In this document: positions 42,093-51,044 of the stretch, one piece after another
Numbering within the stretch: position 1 is the stretch's first letter
Layout: every line of letters begins with the position of its first letter
Assembly: GCA_964551735.1 (NCBI GenBank)
Contig: CAZKEF010000019.1
Span: forward strand, 43,831-107,830
Length of the DNA: 64,000 nucleotides
Direction: 5' to 3'
Origin: DAOUAT01 sp964551735
GTDB taxonomy: Bacteria; Chloroflexota; Anaerolineae; CG2-30-64-16
Program-made: the position numbers and the translations under genes
The notes under the pieces: model-generated
What the model was told of the DNA's origin: nothing
Seen by the model: only the letters and a program-made list of their open reading frames with translations
Databases searched by the model: none

Positions 42093-43247
42093 TCAGTCAT
42101 CGAAGCCAAGCTTCGGCTTGTGGGCTTGATAGACGACCACTGAGATGATCAGTCCCAGCAGGATGGCGCCCAGCAGCAAGAGCGCCGGACCAGCTTCCAT
42201 GCCAGACAGGGCATAGTGCCGGTACGCCAACATCGCGACCAACAACACGAGCGAGGCGATGGCAGCAGCAACCGCCGGCAGGAAGAAGCTGTTCCAAGCA
42301 TGGATCATCTCGTAGAACAAGATGAGCTGATAAGCACTCGGCGGCCGACTGACGCTCCAGCGCCGCGGCGTTGCGCTGGGCGTCCCACCGCTGCCCCAGA
42401 ATTCCTTCGGCATGTTCAGCCGGTCATAGGCGAAAAGCGTCGCGATGGTGAACCCCAGCGCCAGGAACGCCGCCACCATGGCGCCCCCCAACAGCAGAGC
42501 CTCCCCTGCAGTTGTGACCTGCCAGAGATCCGAAGCCAGATAGAGGCTCAGGTTCAGGATCAGGGCGCCCAGGATGAACTTGGCGACATCGAACTTCGAG
42601 GCGATCTTGGCTTTGAGCTCGGTGGCGAGCTCCGGTGTGTGCTCGGTCAGACACCACAGCAACGCCGGCCGCTCCCCCAATCGAATGCAGGCAACCTCGG
42701 AGTTACTCAGCGGCAGGACGCCGACCGGCAGCCGCGCAGGCTTCAGCAATCCTTGCGCGATATATGTGAGATGGGGCTGATGGCCGATCACGAGCACACC
42801 CTGGCTCGGTTCAGCGCCGCTCGTCGCCACCAGAAGCGCAAGAATTCTGCGGGCGGCCTCCTGAGCCTGCGCCACCTCGCCGCGCACGGCGCTGCCGACG
42901 CTCGGGGTGAGCGCGCGCTCGGAGGTCATCGAGACCTCGGCGCCGAATCTGCGTTGAAGCGCCTCCCGGTAGACCTCGGCAGTCTGGGCGGCTACGCGGT
43001 GCTCACTGTGGAGGATCTGCGTCACGGCAGTCCCCATCAGCGCCAGTTGATCACACAATGAACCAGCCAACGCGAGAGTTTTGGGGAGTCCCTTCTTCCC
43101 CGGCGCGGTGGTTGTGTCGGCCGCGCCGGCATCAGCATGGAAAGCTCCCCAGTTTTCCATGCTGTGATCTGACTCCGCAACCTGCCACGACCGGCTACGC
43201 TCGGCGTGACGGACGAGAAAAACGAAGAAGGGCTGCTGTTCTGCCAT
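42093..43247 (-). CDS. Histidine phosphatase-four-helix membrane fusion
   Basis: Protein of 384 residues. An N-terminal histidine phosphatase domain (about 1-205) has FLVRHAERS (catalytic His), SEHRVAAQTAEVY and VLVIGHQPHL (second His), as in SixA/CobC-type enzymes. The C-terminal part (about 220-380) carries four membrane helices in two pairs (FILGALILNLSLYLA, LLGGAMVAAFLALGFTI, FFLPAVAAAIASLVLLV and LLLLGAILLGLIISVVV). GAGGGATCC precedes the ATG. I know no named family with this arrangement; membrane attachment of a phosphoprotein phosphatase is inferred. Confidence 0.75.
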   Translation of the reverse strand: MAEQQPFFVFLVRHAERSRSWQVAESDHSMENWGAFHADAGAADTTTAPGKKGLPKTLALAGSLCDQLALMGTAVTQILHSEHRVAAQTAEVYREALQRRFGAEVSMTSERALTPSVGSAVRGEVAQAQEAARRILALLVATSGAEPSQGVLVIGHQPHLTYIAQGLLKPARLPVGVLPLSNSEVACIRLGERPALLWCLTEHTPELATELKAKIASKFDVAKFILGALILNLSLYLASDLWQVTTAGEALLLGGAMVAAFLALGFTIATLFAYDRLNMPKEFWGSGGTPSATPRRWSVSRPPSAYQLILFYEMIHAWNSFFLPAVAAAIASLVLLVAMLAYRHYALSGMEAGPALLLLGAILLGLIISVVVYQAHKPKLGFDD

Positions 43248-43288
43248 TTGGATCCCTCAGTTGAAGGGGTGCATACCCGTTCCTCTGT

Positions 43289-44173
43289 CTATTGCGGACG
43301 CAGCCGCGCGATCTGCGGCAGGTGCGTGACCTCGTGGCTGGCGAAGTAGCTGACCTGCTGCCGGAGCGTCACCGTGCCGAACTCCTGGTGCTCGCCAGTG
43401 CGCCACCAGTCGGCCAGCGGCAGCGCCTCAAGCTTGCGCAGCGTTTCGGTGCGCGCAGCCTGGTAGGCCGCAAAGATCTCGCGCGTGGTCGGCGGCCGCT
43501 CCTCCTCGTGGGCCGCCCACGTCCACACCGCTTTCATCTCCAGCAGGGGATGTTCCTCGGCCAGGAACAGGTCGAGTCGGTAATCAAGCACGCCCTGCGC
43601 ATCGCGCAGATGCGTCACGACGTTCCGGATCGCCCAGCCGCCGTCATCCGGTGGTCGGGCCATGGTCTCCTCCGGCAGACCGGCCAGGAGCGCAGCCACC
43701 TCCCCCGGCGTCTGGCGTAGCGCCGCCAGAGCAGCGAACGGCTCCAGCGCATCGAGCCAGTAGATGGGCATGAACCGTTGATGACTGCTCGGCCACGCGC
43801 CGCAGGTCGGGCACCGGCTCGCAGGCTCGCCCAGCCTCACGTGGCCGCAGGTGCGGCAAATATAGGGATGCGGCGTCTCGCTAATCAGCGGGATACGGCC
43901 TGCCGCGAGGGCCGCCGCGCCGCGCCTGAGCGCATCTGCCAGGCCCTGATCCACATCGAAATCTGTCAAGATATCCGCGGCCTGCGCCACATCGGCGGCC
44001 AGCGCGGCTTTGTCGGCGAGCATGGCCAGGCGGTACGCGCCACGCCGGGTGATGGCGTCGGCCGCAGCCCGCAGCAGCTTGGCGATATTGTACTGTCCCT
44101 CATCCTCCAACCGGACCGCCAGGGCCAGGAGATTCAAGAAGGACGCTTGCCAATGGGTGTCGTTGGTGAACAT
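43289..44173 (-). CDS. Rubredoxin-like zinc ribbon fused to DinB domain
   Basis: Protein of 294 residues. An N-terminal helical region (1-95) precedes a rubredoxin-like knuckle pair YICRTCGHV and RCPTCGAWPS (about 104-128), as in rubrerythrins. The C-terminal about 150 residues are DinB-type: WAIRNVVTHLRDAQ and SYFASHEVTHLPQIARL with metal His positions. DinB proteins include thiol transferases using bacillithiol or mycothiol. AGGAGG precedes the ATG. A redox or thiol role is inferred. Confidence 0.75.
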   Translation of the reverse strand: MFTNDTHWQASFLNLLALAVRLEDEGQYNIAKLLRAAADAITRRGAYRLAMLADKAALAADVAQAADILTDFDVDQGLADALRRGAAALAAGRIPLISETPHPYICRTCGHVRLGEPASRCPTCGAWPSSHQRFMPIYWLDALEPFAALAALRQTPGEVAALLAGLPEETMARPPDDGGWAIRNVVTHLRDAQGVLDYRLDLFLAEEHPLLEMKAVWTWAAHEEERPPTTREIFAAYQAARTETLRKLEALPLADWWRTGEHQEFGTVTLRQQVSYFASHEVTHLPQIARLRPQ

Positions 44174-44216
44174 TTAGGAGCCTCCTGTTGCGTCATGCAT
44201 GAAGCAGGGTTTTGAT

Positions 44217-45143
44217 TCACAGCGCCGAGCGGATGGCCTCCGCACTGGTGTAGCGCGGCGACCAGCCAGCCGCCCTCAGTTTCGCATTGCTGGACGTGAA
44301 ATCTATCAGCGTCGCCCGCACCCACGAAGGATGGGTGGGCGAATCAAGGTAGTTCCAGCGTATGAAGGACACCAGGCGAGCCAGCCAGACCGGAATGCGC
44401 CGGGGCTGCGCGCCCATCAGCTTGAAAACGTCGGCCATGCGGATGGCATCGTCCGGCACGACGTTGAACGCGCCCGGCAGATCCGTGCGCAGCGCCAGCG
44501 CGAACGCCTGGGCCACGTCATCCTCGTGAACGAATTGGGTGTGCGGGTTGTAGCCGGGGAAAAGCACCGCATTGGCGCGAAAGCCGGGCACGGTGGCGCG
44601 GTTGTGCGGCCCGATGATGTAGCTCATGCGGAACCGGGTCAGGACAATCCCGGACCCGGCCAACGCCGCGACCAGCAGCCGCTCGGCGATGGCTTTGCTG
44701 TTCCAGTAATACATGGGCGTGTCGCCCTGATTCAGCGGCGCCTCTTCGCTCACGTTTTCCTTGCCGTCGGCATAGCGCGGATCGTAAACAGCGCAACTGC
44801 TGGCGTAGAGAAGCCGCTCCACACGGTTCTTGACGGCGGCATGCGCTACATTGCGCGTGCCACCGAGATTGATCTCGTCCCGCACTGCGGCCGGCATCCT
44901 CTTGAGCCACTGTACGATAAACGCCGAATGGATCACCACATCGTGCCCGGCCATGGCATCCGCCAACTCGGGCGAACGCACGTCCAACTCGACGAGCCGC
45001 ACGTTGTCCGGCAGGGGCATGGCCGGCCGGGACCGGTTGACCATGCCCGTCACCGCTGTGACCTCCGGCAAGGTCACTAAACGGGCCGTCAGCACGCTGC
45101 CGAGATAGCCGCCGGCGCCGGTGATGACGAGACGGATGCCCAT
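44217..45143 (-). CDS. NAD(P)-dependent epimerase/dehydratase
   Basis: Extended SDR of 308 residues: GIRLVITGAGGYLGS (Rossmann glycine motif), DVVIHSAF, LYASSCAVYDP, then YYWNSKAIAERL with Tyr and Lys of the YxxxK. Start at 45143 with GGGGAG upstream; a long in-frame extension before it is the antisense of the next gene. Substrate unknown. Confidence 0.85.
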   Translation of the reverse strand: MGIRLVITGAGGYLGSVLTARLVTLPEVTAVTGMVNRSRPAMPLPDNVRLVELDVRSPELADAMAGHDVVIHSAFIVQWLKRMPAAVRDEINLGGTRNVAHAAVKNRVERLLYASSCAVYDPRYADGKENVSEEAPLNQGDTPMYYWNSKAIAERLLVAALAGSGIVLTRFRMSYIIGPHNRATVPGFRANAVLFPGYNPHTQFVHEDDVAQAFALALRTDLPGAFNVVPDDAIRMADVFKLMGAQPRRIPVWLARLVSFIRWNYLDSPTHPSWVRATLIDFTSSNAKLRAAGWSPRYTSAEAIRSAL

Positions 45144-45181
45144 AGACGACATCTCCCCCATGAATATTGCGCCAGCCTGCC

Positions 45182-48100
45182 TCAGCGCACCATCAGCGGC
45201 AGATAAACCCTGGGCCACGGCGTCAGCGCGAGGTCCAGGTCGGTCACTTCCGGCGGCACGCCGACGACCGGGCTGAACCGGGTGAAGTAGCCCGGCGCCG
45301 CCACTTTGACGTACCAGCAGCCGCGGATCACGTCCCACCCGTAATGGCCGGCTGCGTCGGTGCGCTGCGGGTTGATGGCGGGATCCATCGTCGCGGGCGA
45401 GTACCCAGGCTCCTCGAACAGGCCCAGGTTCGCCGTGGCGGGCGGCAGCAGGGTCCAGTCGTCGCCGGGCCGTGTGTCCACCGTGCGGCATTGGCGCGTC
45501 GTGCTGCGCGTATCGGGCAGGGCGGATGGCACGCGATAGAGCGTCACGGTCGCACCCTGGATCGGCGCGCCGGTGCGCGCATCGGTCACGTAGCCGCTGG
45601 GGTCAAACAGCCCTGGACGGTCAAGGGTCGGCGGGGGCGGGCAGCGGCCATCCGTGTGGATGAGGCCATCCGGGCCGATGTCGCCCAAGCCCAGCATGCG
45701 GCAGAGGAAGTCAGGGGCCTGCAGCGCCTGGGCGCTGGCTGTCGGATCCTCCCAGAAGGGAACCAGGGTGACTGGCTCATAGAGGCTGTACACTTCCGCC
45801 GGGATCGTGACAGAGAAGCGCTGACTGCCAGGGCTGATCTCCGTCATGGTGTAGAAGACGCCATCATGCAGCGCCGTCATGCGCACCAGGGGGCCGCAGG
45901 TCGGGAAGGCGCAGACCGGCGTGGTGGTGATCACGATGGCGGGATCAACGCCATAACGCGTCTTCGGCAGCCCGAACTTCCACGGCTGGCCCGGCGCGGC
46001 GGGCGGGTACAAGATGCCGATGGAAGCGTAGATCTCCGTGTTGCTCACCGGCGAGGTGGCGGCCGCGACCGTGCTCAACGTCACCAGCCGCCGAGTCACC
46101 GTGGGCGATTGCGTGACAGTCACGGCCACGGTGTTGGTGTAGATCCCCACCTGGGCCGGCATGGTGACCTGCCAGTGCAGCGTAATCACGCCTTGGGGCG
46201 CGAGCGTGATTGCGTCCCAGTTGAGGCTTTGGGCGCTGCCGAGCATCGTGAGCGCAGGCTCGCCCCACGTGGAAGGGGTCACACTGCCGGGAAGATACCC
46301 CGCGCCTTCCGGCAGGATGGCTTGCGTGGTCACGGTGACCGGCTGGTCGGGATCCGGGTTGAACAGGCGCACAGCAAAGCCATTCCCGGCGCCGGGCGGC
46401 GCAGCGGCCAGGTCGGGCCGCTGCCCGACTTCGATCAGGGTGGGATTGTCAGAGATCACGACGCCGCCGGATTGATACTCCAGCCCGAAGGCCAGGCCCA
46501 GGCCGTGATCCACCGTCGCAAACTCGCCGCTGCACGAACCGCAAGTCACGATGTTGAACAGGTCACCCGCCGCAGGCCGGAAGCCGTTGGCGGGGGAGAG
46601 GATCAGCCGGCCGTTGAGGGCCGCATTGCCGCCCACGTCCAGGACATCGTGCTCCGTCTCCGGCGCCAGCCCGCCGATATCCATCAGCAGCGCGCCGTTC
46701 GCCCCCTGCCGATAGCCGCCGTTGTTGATTACCAACCGGCCGATCGGGTCCACCACTGCGCCGTTGTTTTGCACAGCACCCTGGTTGGCCCAGAAGTTGA
46801 GCGCGCCCAGCCCGCGCAGCGCGCCGCCGTTGAAGATCAGGTTGCCCCCCGCCCCCCCGCCACGGCCCAGCACGCTGCCGTTGCGGAGCCGCGTTTCACC
46901 CGCCGACTGCACGAAAGCGCCGTCAACCAGCAGGGCGCCGCCGACCACATCCAATGTTCCGCTGTTGGAGACCGCGATACTGCCCCAGACCTTGAACTCG
47001 CCGCTGCCTTCTTTGACCATGCGCCCCTGGTTGTTGAACGCCTTGCCGATGGCGGTCCAGGGGAGGCCCCAGCCCATCCCACCGCTGGCCACGGTGTAGA
47101 CGCCGGTCGGGCCGTTGTTGAAGATTGCATCGTTGATCATAATGAACTGCTGGCCTGTCGCCTGCACGATCGAACCGTGGTTGTTCAACGTGCGGTAGCT
47201 CAGGCCACCGCTCTGTTCGAGATGCAACGTGGCTCCCGGCGCGATGTTCACCATATCGCTCACCCCTGTCGAACCGACCAGCAGCGCGCCCCACCCGCTC
47301 ATCGTCAGCGCCTGGGTAACGGTGATGGCGCTGCTGCCGCCCAGCCGTGTGCTGCCGCCCATCTGGATGACCGGCAGGCTGACCGCGCCGGCGGCCGTAT
47401 CCAGGTACAGGGCAGCGCCGCCGATCAGGTCCGTCAGCCCGCTGAGGGTGTACGCCCCGCCCACGACCGCACGCGCGCCGTTGGACATGCGCCAGACGCC
47501 GTCACCGGTGATCGCCGACGGCGGGCCGAAGCGGTGTTCGTAACTTCCCAGCTCCAGGATGCCCGGTGCGGCGACCGCAAACGCGCCGGTGTGCGTCACC
47601 ACCTGGGCGCTGGACGTCAAATGCACCAGCAGCGCACCGCCCGTGACGCTCACCTGGCCGCTGTTGGTGAGCGCCATGTGGAACGTGAACTTTTCATCGC
47701 CTTCTTTGATGAGCGTGCCCGCGTTCTCGAACCAGCCGCTGTCATCGGGCCAGGCATAGATGTTGTTCTGTTCGATGCCGCCGCCGCTGGCGCGATAGAC
47801 GCCGCCCGGCCGGTTGTCAATCACGCCGTAGTAGTTGCGCAGCCATTTGCCGGCCGGCTGCTCGATCGTGCCGTAGTTGACGATCCGCGCCTGGAGCAGC
47901 CTGTTGTCGCCCCCGGGGCGAGTCAGGCGCAGCAGCGCGCCGGGCGCGACGACCATCGTCTCCGCCGCGCCGGTCGGGCTGAGGTGCGCACCACCGACGA
48001 TCGCGCCGTCCCAATCCATTTGCCCGGTGACGGTCAGGGTGTGGTAGCCGTGAATGCCGCTGCCGGAGCCGCCGTCAACCAGTACGAGGTTGTGGACGGT

Positions 48101-48349
48101 GACGGGCGCATCAATGCTGACCACCCGGAAGCCGCCGTCAATGATGGCCGTGTCGCCGGGGCCGGGGACTTTCCCGCAGTCCCAGTACGCGATGTTCGAC
48201 CAGGGGTACGGTTTGGCATCCTGGGGGCCGGTCCAGCGGCATTCGGCGACCGGTGCGGCCTGGGCCGCCGTGTGCAACATGGTGAACAATGCCAGGCCAG
48301 CGACCGCAGCCACGACGGCCGAAATCGTGATCAATGTGAATTTACGCAT
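45182..48349 (-). CDS. Secreted beta-rich protein with C-terminal VYLPLMVR tail
   Basis: Exported protein of 1055 residues: signal helix (about 3-30), then a filamentous-haemagglutinin/autotransporter-like repeat region (60-560) with phrases such as GTLDVVGGALLV and NNGGY; a middle bacterial Ig-like part (DQPVTVTTQAILPEG) and a carboxypeptidase-regulatory-like domain (about 960-1040, SGYVTDARTGAPIQGATV). It ends RVYLPLMVR. ATG at 48349 has AGGAGGATAGGAG upstream and overlaps the hydrolase stop by 8 nt. Function unknown, probably surface attached. Confidence 0.82.
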   Translation of the reverse strand: MRKFTLITISAVVAAVAGLALFTMLHTAAQAAPVAECRWTGPQDAKPYPWSNIAYWDCGKVPGPGDTAIIDGGFRVVSIDAPVTVHNLVLVDGGSGSGIHGYHTLTVTGQMDWDGAIVGGAHLSPTGAAETMVVAPGALLRLTRPGGDNRLLQARIVNYGTIEQPAGKWLRNYYGVIDNRPGGVYRASGGGIEQNNIYAWPDDSGWFENAGTLIKEGDEKFTFHMALTNSGQVSVTGGALLVHLTSSAQVVTHTGAFAVAAPGILELGSYEHRFGPPSAITGDGVWRMSNGARAVVGGAYTLSGLTDLIGGAALYLDTAAGAVSLPVIQMGGSTRLGGSSAITVTQALTMSGWGALLVGSTGVSDMVNIAPGATLHLEQSGGLSYRTLNNHGSIVQATGQQFIMINDAIFNNGPTGVYTVASGGMGWGLPWTAIGKAFNNQGRMVKEGSGEFKVWGSIAVSNSGTLDVVGGALLVDGAFVQSAGETRLRNGSVLGRGGGAGGNLIFNGGALRGLGALNFWANQGAVQNNGAVVDPIGRLVINNGGYRQGANGALLMDIGGLAPETEHDVLDVGGNAALNGRLILSPANGFRPAAGDLFNIVTCGSCSGEFATVDHGLGLAFGLEYQSGGVVISDNPTLIEVGQRPDLAAAPPGAGNGFAVRLFNPDPDQPVTVTTQAILPEGAGYLPGSVTPSTWGEPALTMLGSAQSLNWDAITLAPQGVITLHWQVTMPAQVGIYTNTVAVTVTQSPTVTRRLVTLSTVAAATSPVSNTEIYASIGILYPPAAPGQPWKFGLPKTRYGVDPAIVITTTPVCAFPTCGPLVRMTALHDGVFYTMTEISPGSQRFSVTIPAEVYSLYEPVTLVPFWEDPTASAQALQAPDFLCRMLGLGDIGPDGLIHTDGRCPPPPTLDRPGLFDPSGYVTDARTGAPIQGATVTLYRVPSALPDTRSTTRQCRTVDTRPGDDWTLLPPATANLGLFEEPGYSPATMDPAINPQRTDAAGHYGWDVIRGCWYVKVAAPGYFTRFSPVVGVPPEVTDLDLALTPWPRVYLPLMVR

Positions 48350-49232
48350 AGCTCCTATCCTCCTGTGGCCTGACCTCACCGCCTACCGGATCACCCAAAA
48401 ACTCCAGCAGCAGCGCGTTGAACGCATCCGCCTTTTCCAACATGGGGACGTGACCGCACTTGTCGAAGATCTGTACGCGCACGTTCGGCAGGCGCTTGGC
48501 GGCGACATCGGCATGGGCCACGGGCACAATGGGGTCTTGCCGGCCCCAGATCACCAGCACGGGCGCAGTGATGGATGGCAGGCGGCTGAGGTGCAGCCCC
48601 CAAAGGCTTCGCTTTTGCCCGAACAGATTGAGGCCCGACCGCGCGGTCCGCAGCAACGCCTCCAGCGCGCCGGGCTGCGCGGCCAGCGCGTAGTCGCAGT
48701 CAATCTTCTCCTCGGTGATCACGGCCGGATCGTAGACCGTCATCCTGGCGAAGTCGGCAGTGCCCGCACGGCTGGGGCGCAGCAGCCGTTCCCCCAGCAG
48801 CGGGACGCTGGCCAGGCGCAGGCTGAGGTTGACCTGCCGGCCCAGGCCCGCCGAGGCCACCAGCACCAGCCGGTCCACCAGTTCCGGCCGCGTGAAGGCC
48901 AACCGAGTGGCCACTGCGCCGCCCATGGAATGGCCCACCAAATGGGCCCGCGGGATCTGCAGGGCCGCCATGAAGTCCCGAACGGATTCCGCCAGGTACG
49001 GAACCCCGTAGGGTGCACGGGCAGGCTTGTTCGTCCGCCCGTGGCCGGGCAGGTCGAGGGCGTAGACACGATGGTCTGCGGCCAGGGCGTCAAAGTTCGC
49101 CAGCCAGTCTTCCACATGGCAGCCCAGGCCGTGGACCAGGACAACCGGTGAACCCTGGCTGCCCCCGGCCCAATAACGGGTTTTGATCTCTCCGATCTGG
49201 ATGGTGCGATCCTGTGGAGCGTTTGACATCAT
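48342..49232 (-). CDS. Alpha/beta hydrolase
   Basis: Serine hydrolase of 296 residues: VVLVHGLGCHVEDW (oxyanion), LDLPGHGRT, LVGHSMGGAVA (nucleophile Ser), WGRQDPIVP (acid Asp) and KCGHVPMLE (His). Start with GAGG upstream. Its stop overlaps the start of the secreted-protein gene. It is part of the operon downstream of the BTAD regulator, with VOC and NmrA proteins. Confidence 0.88.
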   Translation of the reverse strand: MMSNAPQDRTIQIGEIKTRYWAGGSQGSPVVLVHGLGCHVEDWLANFDALAADHRVYALDLPGHGRTNKPARAPYGVPYLAESVRDFMAALQIPRAHLVGHSMGGAVATRLAFTRPELVDRLVLVASAGLGRQVNLSLRLASVPLLGERLLRPSRAGTADFARMTVYDPAVITEEKIDCDYALAAQPGALEALLRTARSGLNLFGQKRSLWGLHLSRLPSITAPVLVIWGRQDPIVPVAHADVAAKRLPNVRVQIFDKCGHVPMLEKADAFNALLLEFLGDPVGGEVRPQEDRSYA

Positions 49233-49270
49233 GGGTTACCTCGGAATCTTGTGAAGCTGCAGCGCACCGT

Positions 49271-49693
49271 TCACCCGAGCGGCGCGGTCAGCTCCACCTG
49301 GATGTTGTCCGGGTCGCGGAACGCCAGCACCGCGATGCCGAAAGGCGCCAGCGGCTTGATCTCGCCGTGCGCGACGCCCTGTGCGTCGAACAGGCTGGCC
49401 GCGGCTTCCAGGTCGGCCATGCTCGCCACGCTCAGGCTCAGGTGGTCCAGACCGATGCGGCTCTCGCTGAACCGGTCGCCGGTGATGGCCTGGGCCGGGT
49501 CGGGCGGCGGGTTCAGCGCCAACAGGACGCTGCCGTTGTGCAACAGCGCCTTTGGCCCGAAGTCGGTGACGAAGTTGAAGCCCAGCAGCCCGGTGTAGAA
49601 CTGCTGGCTGCGGCGCACGTCGCTGACGGTCAGCGCGACGTGGTGGACGATTCCGGTTTTGACAATGGTAGCCTGTGTGCTTTCGACTGACAT
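49271..49693 (-). CDS. VOC (glyoxalase/dioxygenase-like) protein
   Basis: Metal-binding VOC fold of 140 residues with HHVALTVSDVRRSQQFYTGL, LGFNFVTD and LDHLSLSVASMADLEAA, and a C-terminal FRDPDNIQVELT. A strong AGGAGG lies 5-6 nt before the ATG at 49693. The preceding small frame runs into it without a stop, so a 211-residue fusion is also possible. Confidence 0.82.
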   Translation of the reverse strand: MSVESTQATIVKTGIVHHVALTVSDVRRSQQFYTGLLGFNFVTDFGPKALLHNGSVLLALNPPPDPAQAITGDRFSESRIGLDHLSLSVASMADLEAAASLFDAQGVAHGEIKPLAPFGIAVLAFRDPDNIQVELTAPLG

Positions 49694-49906
49694 CGTAACC
49701 TCCTGTGTATTGAATGATGGGGCGATCATCACTGACGCCAGCAACGCCTCCAGCCGTCCGATCAGCCCCGGCCAGCCGCGGAAGTAGTAGGCTTCGCCGT
49801 CCGGCAGCGCCTGCACCTTACCGCGCCATTCCGGCACGGCAAGGTCGTCCGTGTCGGTAGCCTGCCACAGACGCAGGGTGAAGAGCTGCGTTGGTCGAGT
49901 GGTCAT
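49694..49906 (-). CDS. Small module read in frame into the VOC gene
   Basis: A 71-codon frame beginning MTTRPTQLFTLRLWQ and containing EWRGKVQALPDGEAYYFRGW and LIGRLEALL. I recall similar short stand-alone proteins in Chloroflexota near BTAD regulators. It lacks its own stop and continues into the VOC protein, either as a real fusion or after loss of a stop. Its ribosome site is weak. Confidence 0.5.
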
Positions 49907-49920
49907 CGTCGTCTCGCTGT

Positions 49921-50895
49921 TTATGAACCTGCGGTCAGGCCGACCTTGCTGCGGATGAACGCCTCGGCGCTGGTCAGCCGCACGCCCAACGCCGCCGCCA
50001 TCTTCTGACCATCATAGGGCGTGCTATAGGAGACGAGCCAGTTGAGCCCCATGATGTCCGAAGCAGCCTCGGAGAAGGGGCTCATGGCCGCCCGCATGAC
50101 GCGGAAGACGCCGCCGGGCGCGTAGATGGTCCGCACTTTCCGCCCCAACGCCTGACCGTAGGTGTCTGCCACCTGTCCCCAGGAGAGGACCTCCGGCCCG
50201 CCGATTTCCAGGATGGCCCGCGCGGCCGCCGGGTGGCCGATGGCTTTGACCAGGGTGCTGGCGACATCGTCCGCGGCGATGAAGGCGTGGCGCACCTGGG
50301 CGTTGCCCGGGATCAAGGCGGCGCCCGCGCCCGGGATCAGGTTGCCAACGCCCTTCATGAAGAGCTCCAAGAACCAGTATTGCCGATCGATGGTGGGCGC
50401 CTCCGCGCCGCGCGCCGGGATCGTGCTGCCGATGAAGGCGAACCAGCAGTCCATAAACAGGGAGGCGCGCAGGATAGTGTAGTTCAAGCCGCTGGCCTGC
50501 AGGCGTTTCTCGTTCAGGCGCTTGTAGCGGAAGCTGGGCACGGCACTGTCGTGGGGTGTGACCGGCACGGAGAGGAAGATGAATTGCTTGACGCCGTGCT
50601 TCTGGCAGGCGGTAATCAGATCCTGATACCCCTTGCCCTCCACCGCCTCGAAGCTGGACGGGCCTTGCGGCACGATGGCGTTGGCGGTGGCGATCACGGC
50701 CTCCGCGCCCTGGCACGCGGCATCCAGCGACGCCGGGTCGCGCAGGTCGCCGAAGGCCAGCTCGACCCCCGGCCCCTGCAAATGCTGATAGTTGCTCGTG
50801 CGGCGCACAAAGGCCCGCACCGGCTGCCCGCCCGCGACCAGCTTGCGGACGACGGCCGTTCCCACTTGACCGGTTGCTCCGACGACGAGAATCAT
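49921..50895 (-). CDS. NmrA/atypical SDR NAD(P)-binding protein
   Basis: Protein of 324 residues: ILVVGATGQVGTAVVRKL (dinucleotide site), GVELAFGDLRDPASLDAA, FIFLSVPVTP and VLSWGQVADTYGQALG. AGGAGGAGC precedes the ATG at 50895. First in the VOC-hydrolase-secreted protein operon, 14 bp before the small module. Likely a quinone or NADPH-dependent reductase; substrate unknown. Confidence 0.85.
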   Translation of the reverse strand: MILVVGATGQVGTAVVRKLVAGGQPVRAFVRRTSNYQHLQGPGVELAFGDLRDPASLDAACQGAEAVIATANAIVPQGPSSFEAVEGKGYQDLITACQKHGVKQFIFLSVPVTPHDSAVPSFRYKRLNEKRLQASGLNYTILRASLFMDCWFAFIGSTIPARGAEAPTIDRQYWFLELFMKGVGNLIPGAGAALIPGNAQVRHAFIAADDVASTLVKAIGHPAAARAILEIGGPEVLSWGQVADTYGQALGRKVRTIYAPGGVFRVMRAAMSPFSEAASDIMGLNWLVSYSTPYDGQKMAAALGVRLTSAEAFIRSKVGLTAGS

Positions 50896-51044
50896 GGCGC
50901 TCCTCCTGAAGGGTGATAGACTGGTGACGAGGCGGTCAGCAGAGCCAGCGACCCCGGCGCATGCACGCCTCATAGCTTGATGACAGCACGATATCAGGAC
51001 AAGCGTTTCACCAGCGTTTCATGGAGCGTTTGACGGAGGGAAAT

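Noticed and set aside
45167..48373. Open frame of 1068 codons on the plus strand
   Set aside because: It is antisense to the secreted beta protein, rich in Arg/His/Gln as expected from reversed GC-rich codons, and shows no domain.
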